Below are positions 1-9,395 of a stretch of 41,593 bases of DNA, piece by piece. The stretch is taken from assembly GCA_016764435.1 (NCBI GenBank), contig JAESRX010000069.1:1-41593 (forward strand), given 5' to 3'. The notes beneath the pieces were generated by a model. That model was not told the origin of the DNA. It did no database searches and was given only the letters and a program-made list of their open reading frames with translations. The DNA comes from Flavobacteriaceae bacterium (GTDB lineage Bacteria; Bacteroidota; Bacteroidia; Flavobacteriales; Flavobacteriaceae). Each line of letters begins with the position of its first letter. The stretch's first letter is position 1. The position numbers and the translations under genes are program-made.

Positions 1-601
1 TGTCATCTAAATTTATTGTAATCTTTTCTCCAATAGCATTTCTTGTTTTTATCACTAAAAAAATAATATCGTCTATATTTATTTCATCTTTATTGATGAT
101 ACGATTTTTATCATCTTCAAAATGATATTTAATTAAATAAGGTTCGTTTATATCTTTAGGTTTATATGGTAATACTTCAATTTCTTCAACATGTGTTTCG
201 TTCCAGCGTTTTAAGAAGAAAGCTCCATAATCTTGAATTGCTGGAGAGATAGTAATTACTGTTGTCAAAGGTTCTTCTCCATTTGGAGTAAATGTTTCTT
301 GGTAATAAATAAGAAAAGCATCAGAAAATTTATAAACTCTTGTTGGCGGATTATCAATTCCATCACCAGAAAAACGAAGTTCTCCGTTTTCCAACATATC
401 AATATATTCTTTGGCATCAGGTCGTAATAACCAATGTAAAAGAATATCATCTCCAATTTGAGAAGCAAATGCCATTGTAATTAAGCCACCCATAACATAT
501 GTAGATGGTTTTCCATTTATTCGAGTTTCTCGATAATATCCCATTTGTACCCATAAGGCTTCTCTTTCTTGTCCGCAGACAAATAATTTGGCTATCATCA
601 T
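1..601 (-). CDS. tssD: Type VI secretion tube protein TssD (Hcp-like) with C-terminal extension, partial
   Basis: The reading frame is open from an ATG at 601 to the window edge, so only the first 200 residues are visible and the C-terminus is missing. Residues about 3-135 fit the TssD/Hcp family of Bacteroidota type VI secretion: a beta-rich fold with the stretches GKPSTYVMGGLITM, ENGELRF, KFSDAFLIYYQETF, and a terminal KRWNET where ordinary TssD proteins (about 130 residues) end. Hcp-like proteins form hexameric rings that stack into the secreted tube. Here the chain continues past residue 140 into a second beta-rich module (YLIKYHFEDDKNRIINKD, then IKTRNAIGEKITINL), as in TssD proteins that carry a cargo or adaptor domain. 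A purine-rich ribosome site (AAAAAGGA) precedes the start. A second ATG follows directly at 598. No other secretion gene lies in the window, so this may be an orphan effector-type TssD. The family call is fairly sure; the role of the extension is inferred. Confidence 0.75.
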   Translation of the reverse strand, partial: MMIAKLFVCGQEREALWVQMGYYRETRINGKPSTYVMGGLITMAFASQIGDDILLHWLLRPDAKEYIDMLENGELRFSGDGIDNPPTRVYKFSDAFLIYYQETFTPNGEEPLTTVITISPAIQDYGAFFLKRWNETHVEEIEVLPYKPKDINEPYLIKYHFEDDKNRIINKDEINIDDIIFLVIKTRNAIGEKITINLDD

Positions 602-1731
602 AGTTTTTCCTTTTTCATAGTATTTATTTAGCGTTCTGCGGAGTCCTTGTGCCTAACACCTCTATCTCTACAGTATAAAAGCTATTAAATTAGGAGTTTA
701 AAGGCTGTTTATTTGTGTTATTAACGCCTGTTTAGGTGTTATATTGCTGAATAGTTACACTTAGATGCTTGTTGTTGAATTTGTATTATTTCCGTAGAGA
801 ATAATGATTCTTTGTGTAAATATTTGATTCCTATTTTAGGAATCAAGAATAAAAGTTAAGTCTTCCTGTATACATCACTGAACTAATAAACAATTAGTTT
901 TCAAAAGGATGTTCCTGTTAATAATATGAAATGATAGTTGGAATGTGGATGCTTGGAAATGGAAATATAACTAAAAAAGGAAATTAAGAAAGAGGCTCAG
1001 TAAATTAGTCACATATTTATTATAAACTCCAGTATCTGGAGTTCTTTTTTGTAGTTTTATTTTTAAAGTAGAAAAGTAAGTAATCGCTATTAATTATAAA
1101 GGAGTAATAGTTTTTTATACGTTTTCCTAAATTTAGGATTATTTATCGGATGTAGTTTAACATACTCTAAAGTTATTTTTACATTTAACTTCAACTCAAC
1201 GCTTTTTTAGAAGCAACTTTATTTTTGACATAATCAAATGCATCTTCTTTGTTTAAGTAACTTGATAAAAAAACAATCATTTAACTCTGTATCAGTGTTT
1301 TTTTTATGCTTAATTAGTTTTGGGAGTAGACGTTTTTGATATAAGTGTTATTGTAAAGGGGTTGAGTTAATTACGACAAAGTCATGCCTCGGTGTTTTTT
1401 GAAGGAAGAAAAACTAACTCGTCAATACTCGATTCTGGATATAGGGAGTCTATAAAAGTCTCGTTTATTTGTTTAAAAACATATCCGTTTCAGTCATAGG
1501 AAATTATACGTACTGTAACGTTTTTATGAGTTTTTCCTAGTAAAGTCTGTACTTGAATTTGGGTTGAAGTTTTGAAACTTCAGTTAGTTAAATGACCTTC
1601 TTCTGATGTCAATTCTGTTTTTTATGAGAATTATTAATTGACTCAAAGTTATGACCTTGATCTACTAATAGTGCCACTCCTAATGCGATTATTGAAACTG
1701 TTAATTTGAGGAAATTTTACATGTTTAGTTT
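602..1731. other. Gene-poor stretch with coding debris
   Basis: About 1.1 kb without an intact gene between the tssD-like gene and the HNH endonuclease gene. It is very AT-rich. I see a plus-strand terminator-like hairpin (1025-1050), a short minus-strand reading frame at 1191-1280 (30 codons, starting MIVFLSS and ending KKALS) with protein-like composition but no recognised family, and a frameshifted start of a small gene at 1609-1735. The rest shows no convincing coding pattern. It looks like decayed accessory DNA. Confidence 0.5.
1025..1050 (+). terminator. Rho-independent terminator-like hairpin, plus strand
   Basis: A perfect 8 bp stem (AACTCCAG 1025-1032, CTGGAGTT 1036-1043) with a 3-base loop TAT is followed by CTTTTTT. 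This is the standard layout for termination of plus-strand transcription. No plus-strand gene lies upstream in the window, so either a small RNA or a decayed gene ends here. Confidence 0.6.
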
Positions 1732-1735
1732 TCAT
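1609..1735 (-). pseudogene. Frameshifted remnant of a small gene with hydrophobic N-terminus
   Basis: An ATG at 1735 overlaps the TGA stop of the HNH gene by 4 bases (ATGA) and reads MKTKHVK. That frame then turns into meaningless sequence, while the neighbouring frame continues NFLKLTVSIIALGVALLVDQ, a typical signal-peptide-like hydrophobic stretch, then GHNFESINNSHKKQN and a stop. Read alone, the second frame has ATG followed directly by TAA. The simplest reading is a small exported or membrane protein gene broken by a one-base indel near codon 7, with the rest decayed. No family recognised. An alternative is chance similarity to a signal peptide. Confidence 0.35.
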
Positions 1736-2754
1736 AATTTAAACACTTCCTTAGCATGCCATAAAAAGGCAGCTGTAGAAGGGTAGTGCTTGTAGTTCTC
1801 TGGTAATAGAATCTGTTTTCCCTCAAATTGACTTATGGAATACACAGAATTGTTGTCTGTAACCGTTGGAGATATACGTACCACATAATCCTTATTAATT
1901 GTTAAAAGTCCTCTGTCGAAAGCTCTGTGTAGGTTTGGAGATAGGCTGATGCCGTTTGGAATGGTATCGTCTTGGCAAAGGCTAAATGGTTTTATATGAC
2001 AGGCGTCTACCATTTGAGCATTGGAGGTGGATGTGATGGCCATCCCAGAAATGCAACAGCGGTACTTATATATTTTAGGAATGGTCTTTTTAAAGATACC
2101 ACCACGGACGAATATCTCTTCTTCAAAATTATCCTTATTGAGTGTCTCCTGTAGTTTCGTTATTTTTTTAGCGTAGGTTGCTCCGTCTTCATTGAGGATT
2201 TCATTTTCTAGTTCTAGCGCTAATTGGTTGGTTTTTAAGGTTGGATTAGAAAGCTTGTTTGTATCAAAATAATGTGACAGCAGCAAGTTCTCCATCATCG
2301 CATTTGTTTCATCATTATTTAAAAGATGAAATAGAGCGGTGTCTATTTCTGCAAAAGCAACAGTGTCAGCTAGTTTTTTAAGACTGGAAATGGATTTTAT
2401 GGTATGGATATTTGTCCTTGACGCTATTTTAGCGGTTAAATTCCAAAAGGGTTCACTTCTTAAATGAAAAAATGGCAAAGAGAAATTTGGGACATGTTTA
2501 GAGTTTACAAACAGGTTCCAGTTCGCTTTAAATACCAAGACCAATTCAGGACTTATAAAAATCCTAGAACTGGTTATTTTTTTTGCTTTTATCAATTGAA
2601 TGATGGATAGTAATAATAGGGGTTTGTGTGGTGCTTTTGGGAGTCCTTTATTGGTGGCACGTTTTAATTTATAGAAATATTTTGTGTAGATTTCTAATGC
2701 TTGTACTATGGAGGTACTTGGATTATTTGCTGTAAATAGGGCAGGGGATGTCAT
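1732..2754 (-). CDS. HNH endonuclease with N-terminal modification-sensing (SBD-like) domain
   Basis: A 340-residue protein of the COG3440 type of predicted restriction endonucleases. The C-terminal part carries an HNH nuclease: a CCISG stretch at 233, ACHIKPF with His253, and PNLHRAFDRGLL with Asn274 and His276, which are the residues expected to bind the metal and cut DNA. The N-terminal 110 residues contain APHKPLLLL (41-49) and, about 45 residues on, a PFFHLRSEPFWNL stretch. That layout is shared with the sulfur-binding domain of ScoMcrA-like enzymes, which recognise phosphorothioated DNA. The gene lies 293 bp downstream of the KAP NTPase gene, with a possible promoter of its own (TATATTTG at 2852-2859), so it may be a separate restriction gene in the same defence island. 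The nuclease call is strong. The modification-sensing role is inferred from motif order only, and no dnd genes are in the window. Confidence 0.8.
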   Translation of the reverse strand: MTSPALFTANNPSTSIVQALEIYTKYFYKLKRATNKGLPKAPHKPLLLLSIIQLIKAKKITSSRIFISPELVLVFKANWNLFVNSKHVPNFSLPFFHLRSEPFWNLTAKIASRTNIHTIKSISSLKKLADTVAFAEIDTALFHLLNNDETNAMMENLLLSHYFDTNKLSNPTLKTNQLALELENEILNEDGATYAKKITKLQETLNKDNFEEEIFVRGGIFKKTIPKIYKYRCCISGMAITSTSNAQMVDACHIKPFSLCQDDTIPNGISLSPNLHRAFDRGLLTINKDYVVRISPTVTDNNSVYSISQFEGKQILLPENYKHYPSTAAFLWHAKEVFKL

Positions 2755-2851
2755 GTTTTTTTTGCTGTTTTTACACGGAATATTTTTATTTAAATCACAG
2801 GTGAAAATATTTCGTTTTAGTACTGGACTTACAATTGATGCATACTTACGT

Positions 2852-2859
2852 CAAATATA
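2852..2859 (-). promoter_or_regulatory. Promoter -7 element for the HNH endonuclease gene
   Basis: The minus strand reads TATATTTG, a perfect match to the Bacteroidota -7 consensus TAnnTTTG, about 95 bases before the HNH start codon. I see no clear -33 TTG at the ideal spacing, so support is partial. Confidence 0.4.
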
Positions 2860-2947
2860 AGTGAAAAATGATGGGTAGTTGTAATTAAATGTATGTTTTA
2901 AAAAAAGTAATATTTTTAGAACGTTAGTATGTAATTACATCTTTTTT

Positions 2948-2983
2948 GAGTCCCGATCTAGGTGGCAGCTTGCTCCGGGACTC
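2948..2983. repeat. Stem-loop between the KAP and HNH genes
   Basis: An 8 bp perfect stem GAGTCCCG (2948-2955) and CGGGACTC (2976-2983) encloses a 20-base loop that can form a small inner GCA/TGC hairpin. Neither strand has a T-tract directly after the stem, so it is not a classical intrinsic terminator. It lies just past the KAP stop codon and could still stabilise the operon's 3' end or be a dispersed repeat. Confidence 0.45.
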
Positions 2984-3047
2984 CCATAAAAGAATAAGTT
3001 GCTAACAGCAATAATCGATGGTGTAAATAATCGAATCTACATTAAGA

Positions 3048-6000
3048 TTAATCTTGATTTTCAGAAACGGCTGTTCCTTCTTTCAAATTAAATGATTCTA
3101 TTATGTTTATATTCTCATCCAGTTTTCCTTCTGAAAATAGAACTCGGATTTCCGTTACAGATGCTTCATAGTGTTCTTTAGATTTTTGAATAATAGGAAT
3201 CAATATTTCCGAACCTTCTATAAATCGTGGAAGATTAGTTTTTAGCATAGGAATTATGAATTTCAGGCATACATTTTCAGGGTCTATATGTAAGTTTCCA
3301 TAGTTGATTAATCCATGCTTAAAGAAATTAATCTCGTCTGAATTTAATACCCCAACGGATTTTAGATTTTCTCTGATTGTTGTGTAATAGCTTTTTATTT
3401 TTCTTTTATCCATAGAGTCTAGAAGCTGATCCCAAAAAACCAAGTCTTCAGGGGTGTCAATGTCTTTTTTTAATACAAGTTGGATGAGATCAGCATATGC
3501 ACTATAAAAAGCGTCAGAGTAATGAATATGCACTTTGTTTTTCAGCAATCCTTTTAAAATCAAATAGTCTCTAGAAGAGCTGTCTTTAAATAAAGTGATA
3601 ATATTAACTTTTGATAGTGTATTGAAATGTTGTTTGACGTCTTTTAAAATAGAAGATAAAAGCTTATTGTTTTTTTCCTTTTTTATATGTTTAAAAACTT
3701 TAATATCAATTTCATTGAAATTGGTAGATTTGTATTTTTCATACCATCTACTAATGTTTGTAATAAACTGATTCTCCTTTTTATCGTCATTGTCAAAAAT
3801 AGTTGAAATAATAGCACTGAAATTTTCAAGAGACCAGGATAAATTCAAACTAGATACTCCATAAGTGTTTATAGTAATGTCATGAGCTATGTCTTTTATA
3901 ATGTGGTGATTTGGAGGCACAGGATGTACATATATTAATTTTAGTATATCATTATAAGTCATATATTCTTCTATTTTACTCGATATCTCAGAAAGGTTTT
4001 CTTTGTTGAAATTAATTAAGCTGTTATTAAAGTTTGGGTATCGGCTAGAGGTTTTATAGTTTGAAATTCCTATGCAAATTAATTTTAGGAATAGCTCTCT
4101 GTCATCTTTAAAATTTGCCTCAGTTAATTGCGAATAAAGATTGTCTGATAGTTCAATTGAATGTGGACGATCGGTTTGGAGTGATTGTATTATGTTAATT
4201 GAATAGCGTAAAGTATCTAGATCATTGTAGTCATAATTATATGTTTTTACCAATTCTAAAACTGAATCCGTTATTTCCTTAAAATTGAACCTGTCTTTTA
4301 TTAATTTTAGAGTTTCTAAATTTGAATCAATTTTATTTAAATCATAAGATTTTCCACTTATATCTAAGAAATGGTTAGTTAATACGCTATTTTTACATGT
4401 TATTTTGTATTTTGTATAGTCGGTTTTGGTGGTATCTACTAGGTTAATAAAAGAGGTGGCACAAAACACTTGTTCCGAAAGGAATTCATCAATTGAAATT
4501 AAGGATTTTTGATTAATTAAAAATTTTTCAATTTCCATAATGTTTTCATAATATTTATCTTGAGAGGTTATGTCTTCTGTGACTATATTTTCTTTTAACG
4601 TGAGAATTAACTTACTAATACAGTTTTTTGCTGAAGTATGGCTAGCGTTTAAAATTAGCTCTTTATGATTCCTGTTGAAAGTTTGGAATTCAGTATTTAT
4701 TTTAAGGATTTCCTTACCGAAATGGTTCCAATATTCCTTAGTTTTCTCCGTTTGGATTTTGGAATTAACTATTTTTAGGACTTTGGTTATGTTTTTTGTC
4801 ATAACCGACATTTGGGTATTGTAAAATGCTTTATCAAAAAAATGAATAAAAGATTTGTGGTCAAAGTACTTCTCTAGATCTTCATGAGTATTTGATCGGA
4901 TTATACGCTCTAAGTTTCTTCCAAGTAAAACTTCATCAGCTAGCTCTATCGGAACCCCAAATGACAGTGCTGACATAATCGTATCTAATTTACTGTCATT
5001 TTCGAAAATCATATTTCCATCTGAAAGATAACTTCTAGTTAAAATACTCTCATTAGGGCTTTTATTAATTTTGTCTTTAACAAAATAATACAGTGCTAAA
5101 TAACGAAAACTAATTTTTCCTTCTGAGACCTCTTCGTCTCGTTGTTTGTATAAGCTAACTATTCCATTTATATAATTAATAATTTGTCTCGGTTTTATAA
5201 CATCGTCATTTAACTCAATGTCGAATATTTGTTTAATGTAGGAGACTTCGTGTTCATTTATGAAATCGATTTCAAAGGCTTCATTAATTTTGTCTTGAAG
5301 GAATTTTTCCCATCCACTTACAACTGGTGGTGTTACTTGAAAATTGATACTAATTGATTTTTCTAAAAAGCTAATATTTATTTCCTGATTTTCTAATTCT
5401 TGTTTATTAAAAGGAATAATAACCCAAGAGTCCAATGATTCTTTTGAGTCTGCAAAAAAGGTATGAATTGAAGACCATAAAGCACTGATTTTTTCGGCAC
5501 TTAATCTGTCCAGATTATCGAAAACTACAACCAATTTCTTGTTTTCAAGATCTTTTTCGATAGCCTTAAAATACTCTCTAAATTTTAGAACAGAAGTCTC
5601 ACTTTCTAATATGTTCTCCACAACACTAGATTCTAAATCTTTTCCGTTAATCCAATAAAACATTTTACCTAAAATTATGAAAGAAGCTTCCTTTGTTTTT
5701 CTCGACTTTTTTGAATTTATATTTTGTAATCTTCTGTATTCTTTTAGAAAAAATGAGATCCCAATACTTAATAAAACTAGAGGGACTAGTAGGATGGATA
5801 TAAGGGGCTTCCATACTCCAAAATTCCAAATGGGTATGAAATCTTCAGGTATAAATTTATACATTGAACTGGTAAACCCATAACAAATTACTGCCAAGGT
5901 GAAAAGTATAATATATGACCTAATAACAGGGTGTTTCTCCGTATGTTTTGTAGTGGTTTTTGAGAATAATTCATTTTCTTTTTTATTCCAGTAATCTGAG

Positions 6001-6320
6001 TTTTTTAAAAGATTTTCATTGAATAATTCGTCAAGAATTTGTTCTAAAAATGTTTTCCGGGTTAGGTCTTCTTGGTTCCCCCACGCATCATAAACAAACA
6101 TATAATGACTTTTGGAAAGTTTATTTCTTACCATTTCAACAACATTTGACTTCCCTGATCCCCATCCTCCTTCAATTCCAATTATTTTATTATCCTTAAA
6201 GTCTGAATTTATAGTTTCACATATCTTTAGTGATAATTTTTCTTGTGATCCACCTTTAAAGGAGTCGATTCCTGAAGGTTTATTCGATAAAAATTTAGGA
6301 AAATTTTGCGTATTTGTCAT
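3048..6320 (-). CDS. KAP family P-loop NTPase, membrane-anchored
   Basis: A 1090-residue protein. The N-terminus has a Walker A motif GGWGSGKS (51-58) and a Walker B motif VVVFDNLD (264-271) followed by RL, the pattern of KAP NTPases. Between them lie two hydrophobic segments (about 135-153 and 173-192), the membrane hairpin inserted into the ATPase domain that defines many KAP proteins. The 700 or so residues after the ATPase are helical, Lys/Asn/Ile-rich and unrecognised. KAP NTPases include PifA, the F-plasmid protein that excludes phage T7, so a phage-exclusion or suicide function at the inner membrane is plausible. The gene starts 54 bp after the Res gene on the same strand, which suggests co-transcription with the type III restriction genes. 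The family call is strong; the function in this operon is inferred. Confidence 0.85.
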   Translation of the reverse strand: MTNTQNFPKFLSNKPSGIDSFKGGSQEKLSLKICETINSDFKDNKIIGIEGGWGSGKSNVVEMVRNKLSKSHYMFVYDAWGNQEDLTRKTFLEQILDELFNENLLKNSDYWNKKENELFSKTTTKHTEKHPVIRSYIILFTLAVICYGFTSSMYKFIPEDFIPIWNFGVWKPLISILLVPLVLLSIGISFFLKEYRRLQNINSKKSRKTKEASFIILGKMFYWINGKDLESSVVENILESETSVLKFREYFKAIEKDLENKKLVVVFDNLDRLSAEKISALWSSIHTFFADSKESLDSWVIIPFNKQELENQEINISFLEKSISINFQVTPPVVSGWEKFLQDKINEAFEIDFINEHEVSYIKQIFDIELNDDVIKPRQIINYINGIVSLYKQRDEEVSEGKISFRYLALYYFVKDKINKSPNESILTRSYLSDGNMIFENDSKLDTIMSALSFGVPIELADEVLLGRNLERIIRSNTHEDLEKYFDHKSFIHFFDKAFYNTQMSVMTKNITKVLKIVNSKIQTEKTKEYWNHFGKEILKINTEFQTFNRNHKELILNASHTSAKNCISKLILTLKENIVTEDITSQDKYYENIMEIEKFLINQKSLISIDEFLSEQVFCATSFINLVDTTKTDYTKYKITCKNSVLTNHFLDISGKSYDLNKIDSNLETLKLIKDRFNFKEITDSVLELVKTYNYDYNDLDTLRYSINIIQSLQTDRPHSIELSDNLYSQLTEANFKDDRELFLKLICIGISNYKTSSRYPNFNNSLINFNKENLSEISSKIEEYMTYNDILKLIYVHPVPPNHHIIKDIAHDITINTYGVSSLNLSWSLENFSAIISTIFDNDDKKENQFITNISRWYEKYKSTNFNEIDIKVFKHIKKEKNNKLLSSILKDVKQHFNTLSKVNIITLFKDSSSRDYLILKGLLKNKVHIHYSDAFYSAYADLIQLVLKKDIDTPEDLVFWDQLLDSMDKRKIKSYYTTIRENLKSVGVLNSDEINFFKHGLINYGNLHIDPENVCLKFIIPMLKTNLPRFIEGSEILIPIIQKSKEHYEASVTEIRVLFSEGKLDENINIIESFNLKEGTAVSENQD

Positions 6321-6374
6321 TTTATTATTTTTTTTATAAAAGCACCATCATTAAATGGTGCTCATACTTACTAT

Positions 6375-9300
6375 TTACACCAAAACTGTATCAACAAAAC
6401 TTTTAAAGCCATTGGCTACTTCCAGTTTTATATTATCACCAAGTGCTTCAAAGTGTTTTTTACCACATTCAATTTTTCCTTTTTCTGTGGGGCGCAAAAA
6501 CTCCCAAGATAATGCTCCTTTGGTTTCTATTATAAAATACAGTTTTTGACATGTTCCATCATCCCATAGAACTGACCAGTCTGGATTATAACTTCCAAGT
6601 GGGGTGTCTATTTTAAACCAAGAAGGGAGTTTAGCGTACACTTTAACTTCTTCACTTAATTCAAGATCCTTAGTGATGTCTTTTTCGATACCTGAATCAT
6701 AGATTACATGATCGAAAGGACTTTTAGTAGACAAGGTTAGATTTTGTTTTAAATAGCCTACAAGTTCATCGTTTTCAAATAATTCCTGCTTGTAATACGC
6801 ATTGTCTCCAATTTTTTGATACGATATTCCATCTATAATAAAATGACGCATTTCCGTTTTAATCAAGCGAATTGTTTCATCGATAAAACGCTGAGGATTG
6901 TTCTTAAAAGCCTCTAAACGTCCACTTTTAATCAAAATATCTACAATGGTTTTTCTGGTCAGATTCGTTTCGTTTTGTAAATAACTTACTACGTCTGGTA
7001 ACTGAATGTACTTAGATGCTACAATAGAGGTAGATGTCGCACTTTCTGTTGTGAGTATTCCTCCTTTGGTAATTTCGGCTTTGGCCTTTTTATAGATAAA
7101 CTTACCACGCCCTGCAATTAAATTATCTCTAATTGCCGAGGCACATTTTTCTATTAAGTCTTCTGTATTAAATTGTACCGAATAGCTCGTTTTATATTTT
7201 ACTTTATCCCAAAGCAATTTGAATTCTTCACTCAAGAAAACCTGCTTGTTAATTTTTATATGTTTTCGTTCACTTGCATTTTTTATATGTAAGTTTCCTG
7301 TAACTTTTTTAAGTGTTTTTAGGATTGGTTGTTTTATAAAATCAAATTCCTCCGGTATTTCTACCTTATTGTTTTTAAGGTCTATCTTTAGGCTGTCTTG
7401 TATTTTTCCTTTTAAATCTATATAGCCTTTTTCAAGTAAAAAGTTATATAGTAATTCGGACTGCTCTTCTCCTAAATATTTTTTATCATCTCCTTCCAAT
7501 CCAGTAGGAATATTGGCAAATGTGTGCGTTTCTACAATACCAAATCTAATTCCAGTTTCTTTTTCAATTTCTGCTTGTAGTTTTGTTACAAAGTCTTCGT
7601 AGGATTCATTGGCCATTACGGTTAAGGTGTTTACCTCAAACCCTTTAATACGAACCCCTTCTTGATTTACTGCTAAACGCAATCCACGACCAATTTCTTG
7701 GCGCTTCTTAACCTCCGAATTTGTTTCGTTTAAGGTGCAAATTTGAAAAACATTTGGATTATCCCATCCTTCTCTTAGAGCAGAGTGAGAGAAGATAAAA
7801 CGCAACTTAGAATCAAAGCTCAATAAGCGCTCTTTGTCTTTCATAATAAGACTATACGTGTCATCATCTGCGATGCTTTTACCAGTCGAATCTTTGTAAT
7901 ATTCGTACCTGTCTTTTGTGTTACTTTTCTTCCCTTTTTTATCGATGGAAAAATACCCGTTATGAATGGATTCTACCTCAGAATCCATATCTTTAATCCC
8001 TTCGAACAAGGTTTTGTATTTTGGATGCTGAATATGTATTTTGTATTCTTCTTCAAACATTTGAGCATATTTACCATTGGTAGCATTTCCTTCTGCATCA
8101 TAAATCCTATAATTGGAAACTTTATCCAAAAAGAACAAACTCAATACTTTAATTCCTTTGGGATTTAATAACAGCTCTTTATTCAAATGCTCCTCAATAG
8201 TTTTGCTGATCTGTTTTCGTTTTATTAAGCTATCATCTACTGAGCCGATGATTTTACCTAAAGTCAAAAGATCTGGACGCGAGGTGAAATCGATATATTC
8301 ATTGCCATTTTCGGTACTAATATCTTTTACGATAAACCCTTCGTACACTTCTCTCTTGGTGATATCTTCATATAAATCTACCCCCTGTTTTACCCATTTT
8401 TTTTCCCTTTTAAGTTTACCTCCTTTAAAAGAATCTACTTCAATATAGGCTTTAATTCCACTCTTATTATCTACTTTTAATAGTTTAATATAGGCCTGGT
8501 TGTGTACATTTTCTACCGATATAGAAGCGACTTCAATTTGTTTTACTAATTTTTGCTCATAGGCATCTACCGAATCTAATTTATACATTAAATTTACTTT
8601 GTCCTTATGAGTTGCCGAATAACGAAAACTACACAAGGCATTTAATGATTTTAACGCTTCTTTAGATTTTGGCGTAGAATCTACCGATTGCGGTTCATCT
8701 ATGATGACAATAGGGTTGGTGCTCGCAATAAAATCAATAGGTTTTAATCCATTCAGTTTGTCATTTGGTCTATGGATAATATTCGCCTTGGTATCTGCAT
8801 TAATATTGGTAAATCCTTTACGGAAAGCATCAATGTTGATGACCATTATTTGAATATAATCGTTGGTAGCAAAACTACGTACTTGCTCTAGTTTACTGGA
8901 ATCATAGGTGAAATAATCATAGTTTATATTGTCGTATAAGCCTTTGAAATGGTCTTTGGTAATTTGCAAGGCTTTATTGGTTCCTTCTTTAATGGCAATT
9001 GACGGCACCACAATAATAAACTTAGTAAAGCCATATTTTTGATTCATTAAAAAAATAGAACGCAAGTACACATAGGTTTTACCTGTACCCGTTTCCATTT
9101 CTACCGAAAAATCTTTCGTTCCTAATTTTTTGCTTTGCTTTAAACCGTTGCGTAATTGTATTTTTTGTACGTTTTTTAATAGTTCATCATCTAGCAACTG
9201 TAGTTTATTTCCTACACCTATACTTTCGGTTTCTTCAAAAACGTTTCCTGTTAAATGTTCTGCAACATTTGGTGTAACCGTAAAATTGGTTTTACAAATT

Positions 9301-9395
9301 TCTTGTCCTTCAAATATTTTTACAATAGCCTGTATGGCTTCTTGTTGGTATTCTAGGTCGTCTTCAAATTTTAATTTCATCTCTTTCGCCATCAT
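6375..9395 (-). CDS. res: Type III restriction enzyme Res subunit (helicase-nuclease)
   Basis: A 1006-residue ATP-dependent restriction subunit. The superfamily 2 helicase core shows motif I ETGTGKT (101-107), motif II DEPQ (233-236) as usual in type III enzymes, a YSATH motif III, and motif VI EIGRGLRL. The C-terminal nuclease is of the PD-(D/E)XK type: NPDW with Asp939, then IETKG with Glu957 and Lys959. Res works with Mod: it hydrolyses ATP, communicates along DNA between recognition sites and cuts next to them. The start ATG overlaps the Mod stop codon (TAATG), so translation is coupled. Length and motif order are those of a complete, probably active enzyme. Confidence 0.93.
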   Translation of the reverse strand: MMAKEMKLKFEDDLEYQQEAIQAIVKIFEGQEICKTNFTVTPNVAEHLTGNVFEETESIGVGNKLQLLDDELLKNVQKIQLRNGLKQSKKLGTKDFSVEMETGTGKTYVYLRSIFLMNQKYGFTKFIIVVPSIAIKEGTNKALQITKDHFKGLYDNINYDYFTYDSSKLEQVRSFATNDYIQIMVINIDAFRKGFTNINADTKANIIHRPNDKLNGLKPIDFIASTNPIVIIDEPQSVDSTPKSKEALKSLNALCSFRYSATHKDKVNLMYKLDSVDAYEQKLVKQIEVASISVENVHNQAYIKLLKVDNKSGIKAYIEVDSFKGGKLKREKKWVKQGVDLYEDITKREVYEGFIVKDISTENGNEYIDFTSRPDLLTLGKIIGSVDDSLIKRKQISKTIEEHLNKELLLNPKGIKVLSLFFLDKVSNYRIYDAEGNATNGKYAQMFEEEYKIHIQHPKYKTLFEGIKDMDSEVESIHNGYFSIDKKGKKSNTKDRYEYYKDSTGKSIADDDTYSLIMKDKERLLSFDSKLRFIFSHSALREGWDNPNVFQICTLNETNSEVKKRQEIGRGLRLAVNQEGVRIKGFEVNTLTVMANESYEDFVTKLQAEIEKETGIRFGIVETHTFANIPTGLEGDDKKYLGEEQSELLYNFLLEKGYIDLKGKIQDSLKIDLKNNKVEIPEEFDFIKQPILKTLKKVTGNLHIKNASERKHIKINKQVFLSEEFKLLWDKVKYKTSYSVQFNTEDLIEKCASAIRDNLIAGRGKFIYKKAKAEITKGGILTTESATSTSIVASKYIQLPDVVSYLQNETNLTRKTIVDILIKSGRLEAFKNNPQRFIDETIRLIKTEMRHFIIDGISYQKIGDNAYYKQELFENDELVGYLKQNLTLSTKSPFDHVIYDSGIEKDITKDLELSEEVKVYAKLPSWFKIDTPLGSYNPDWSVLWDDGTCQKLYFIIETKGALSWEFLRPTEKGKIECGKKHFEALGDNIKLEVANGFKSFVDTVLV

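Noticed and set aside
928-984. 18-codon plus-strand frame MIVGMWMLGN before the terminator
   Set aside because: Too short, no ribosome site and no homology signal; kept only as part of the possible small-RNA region.
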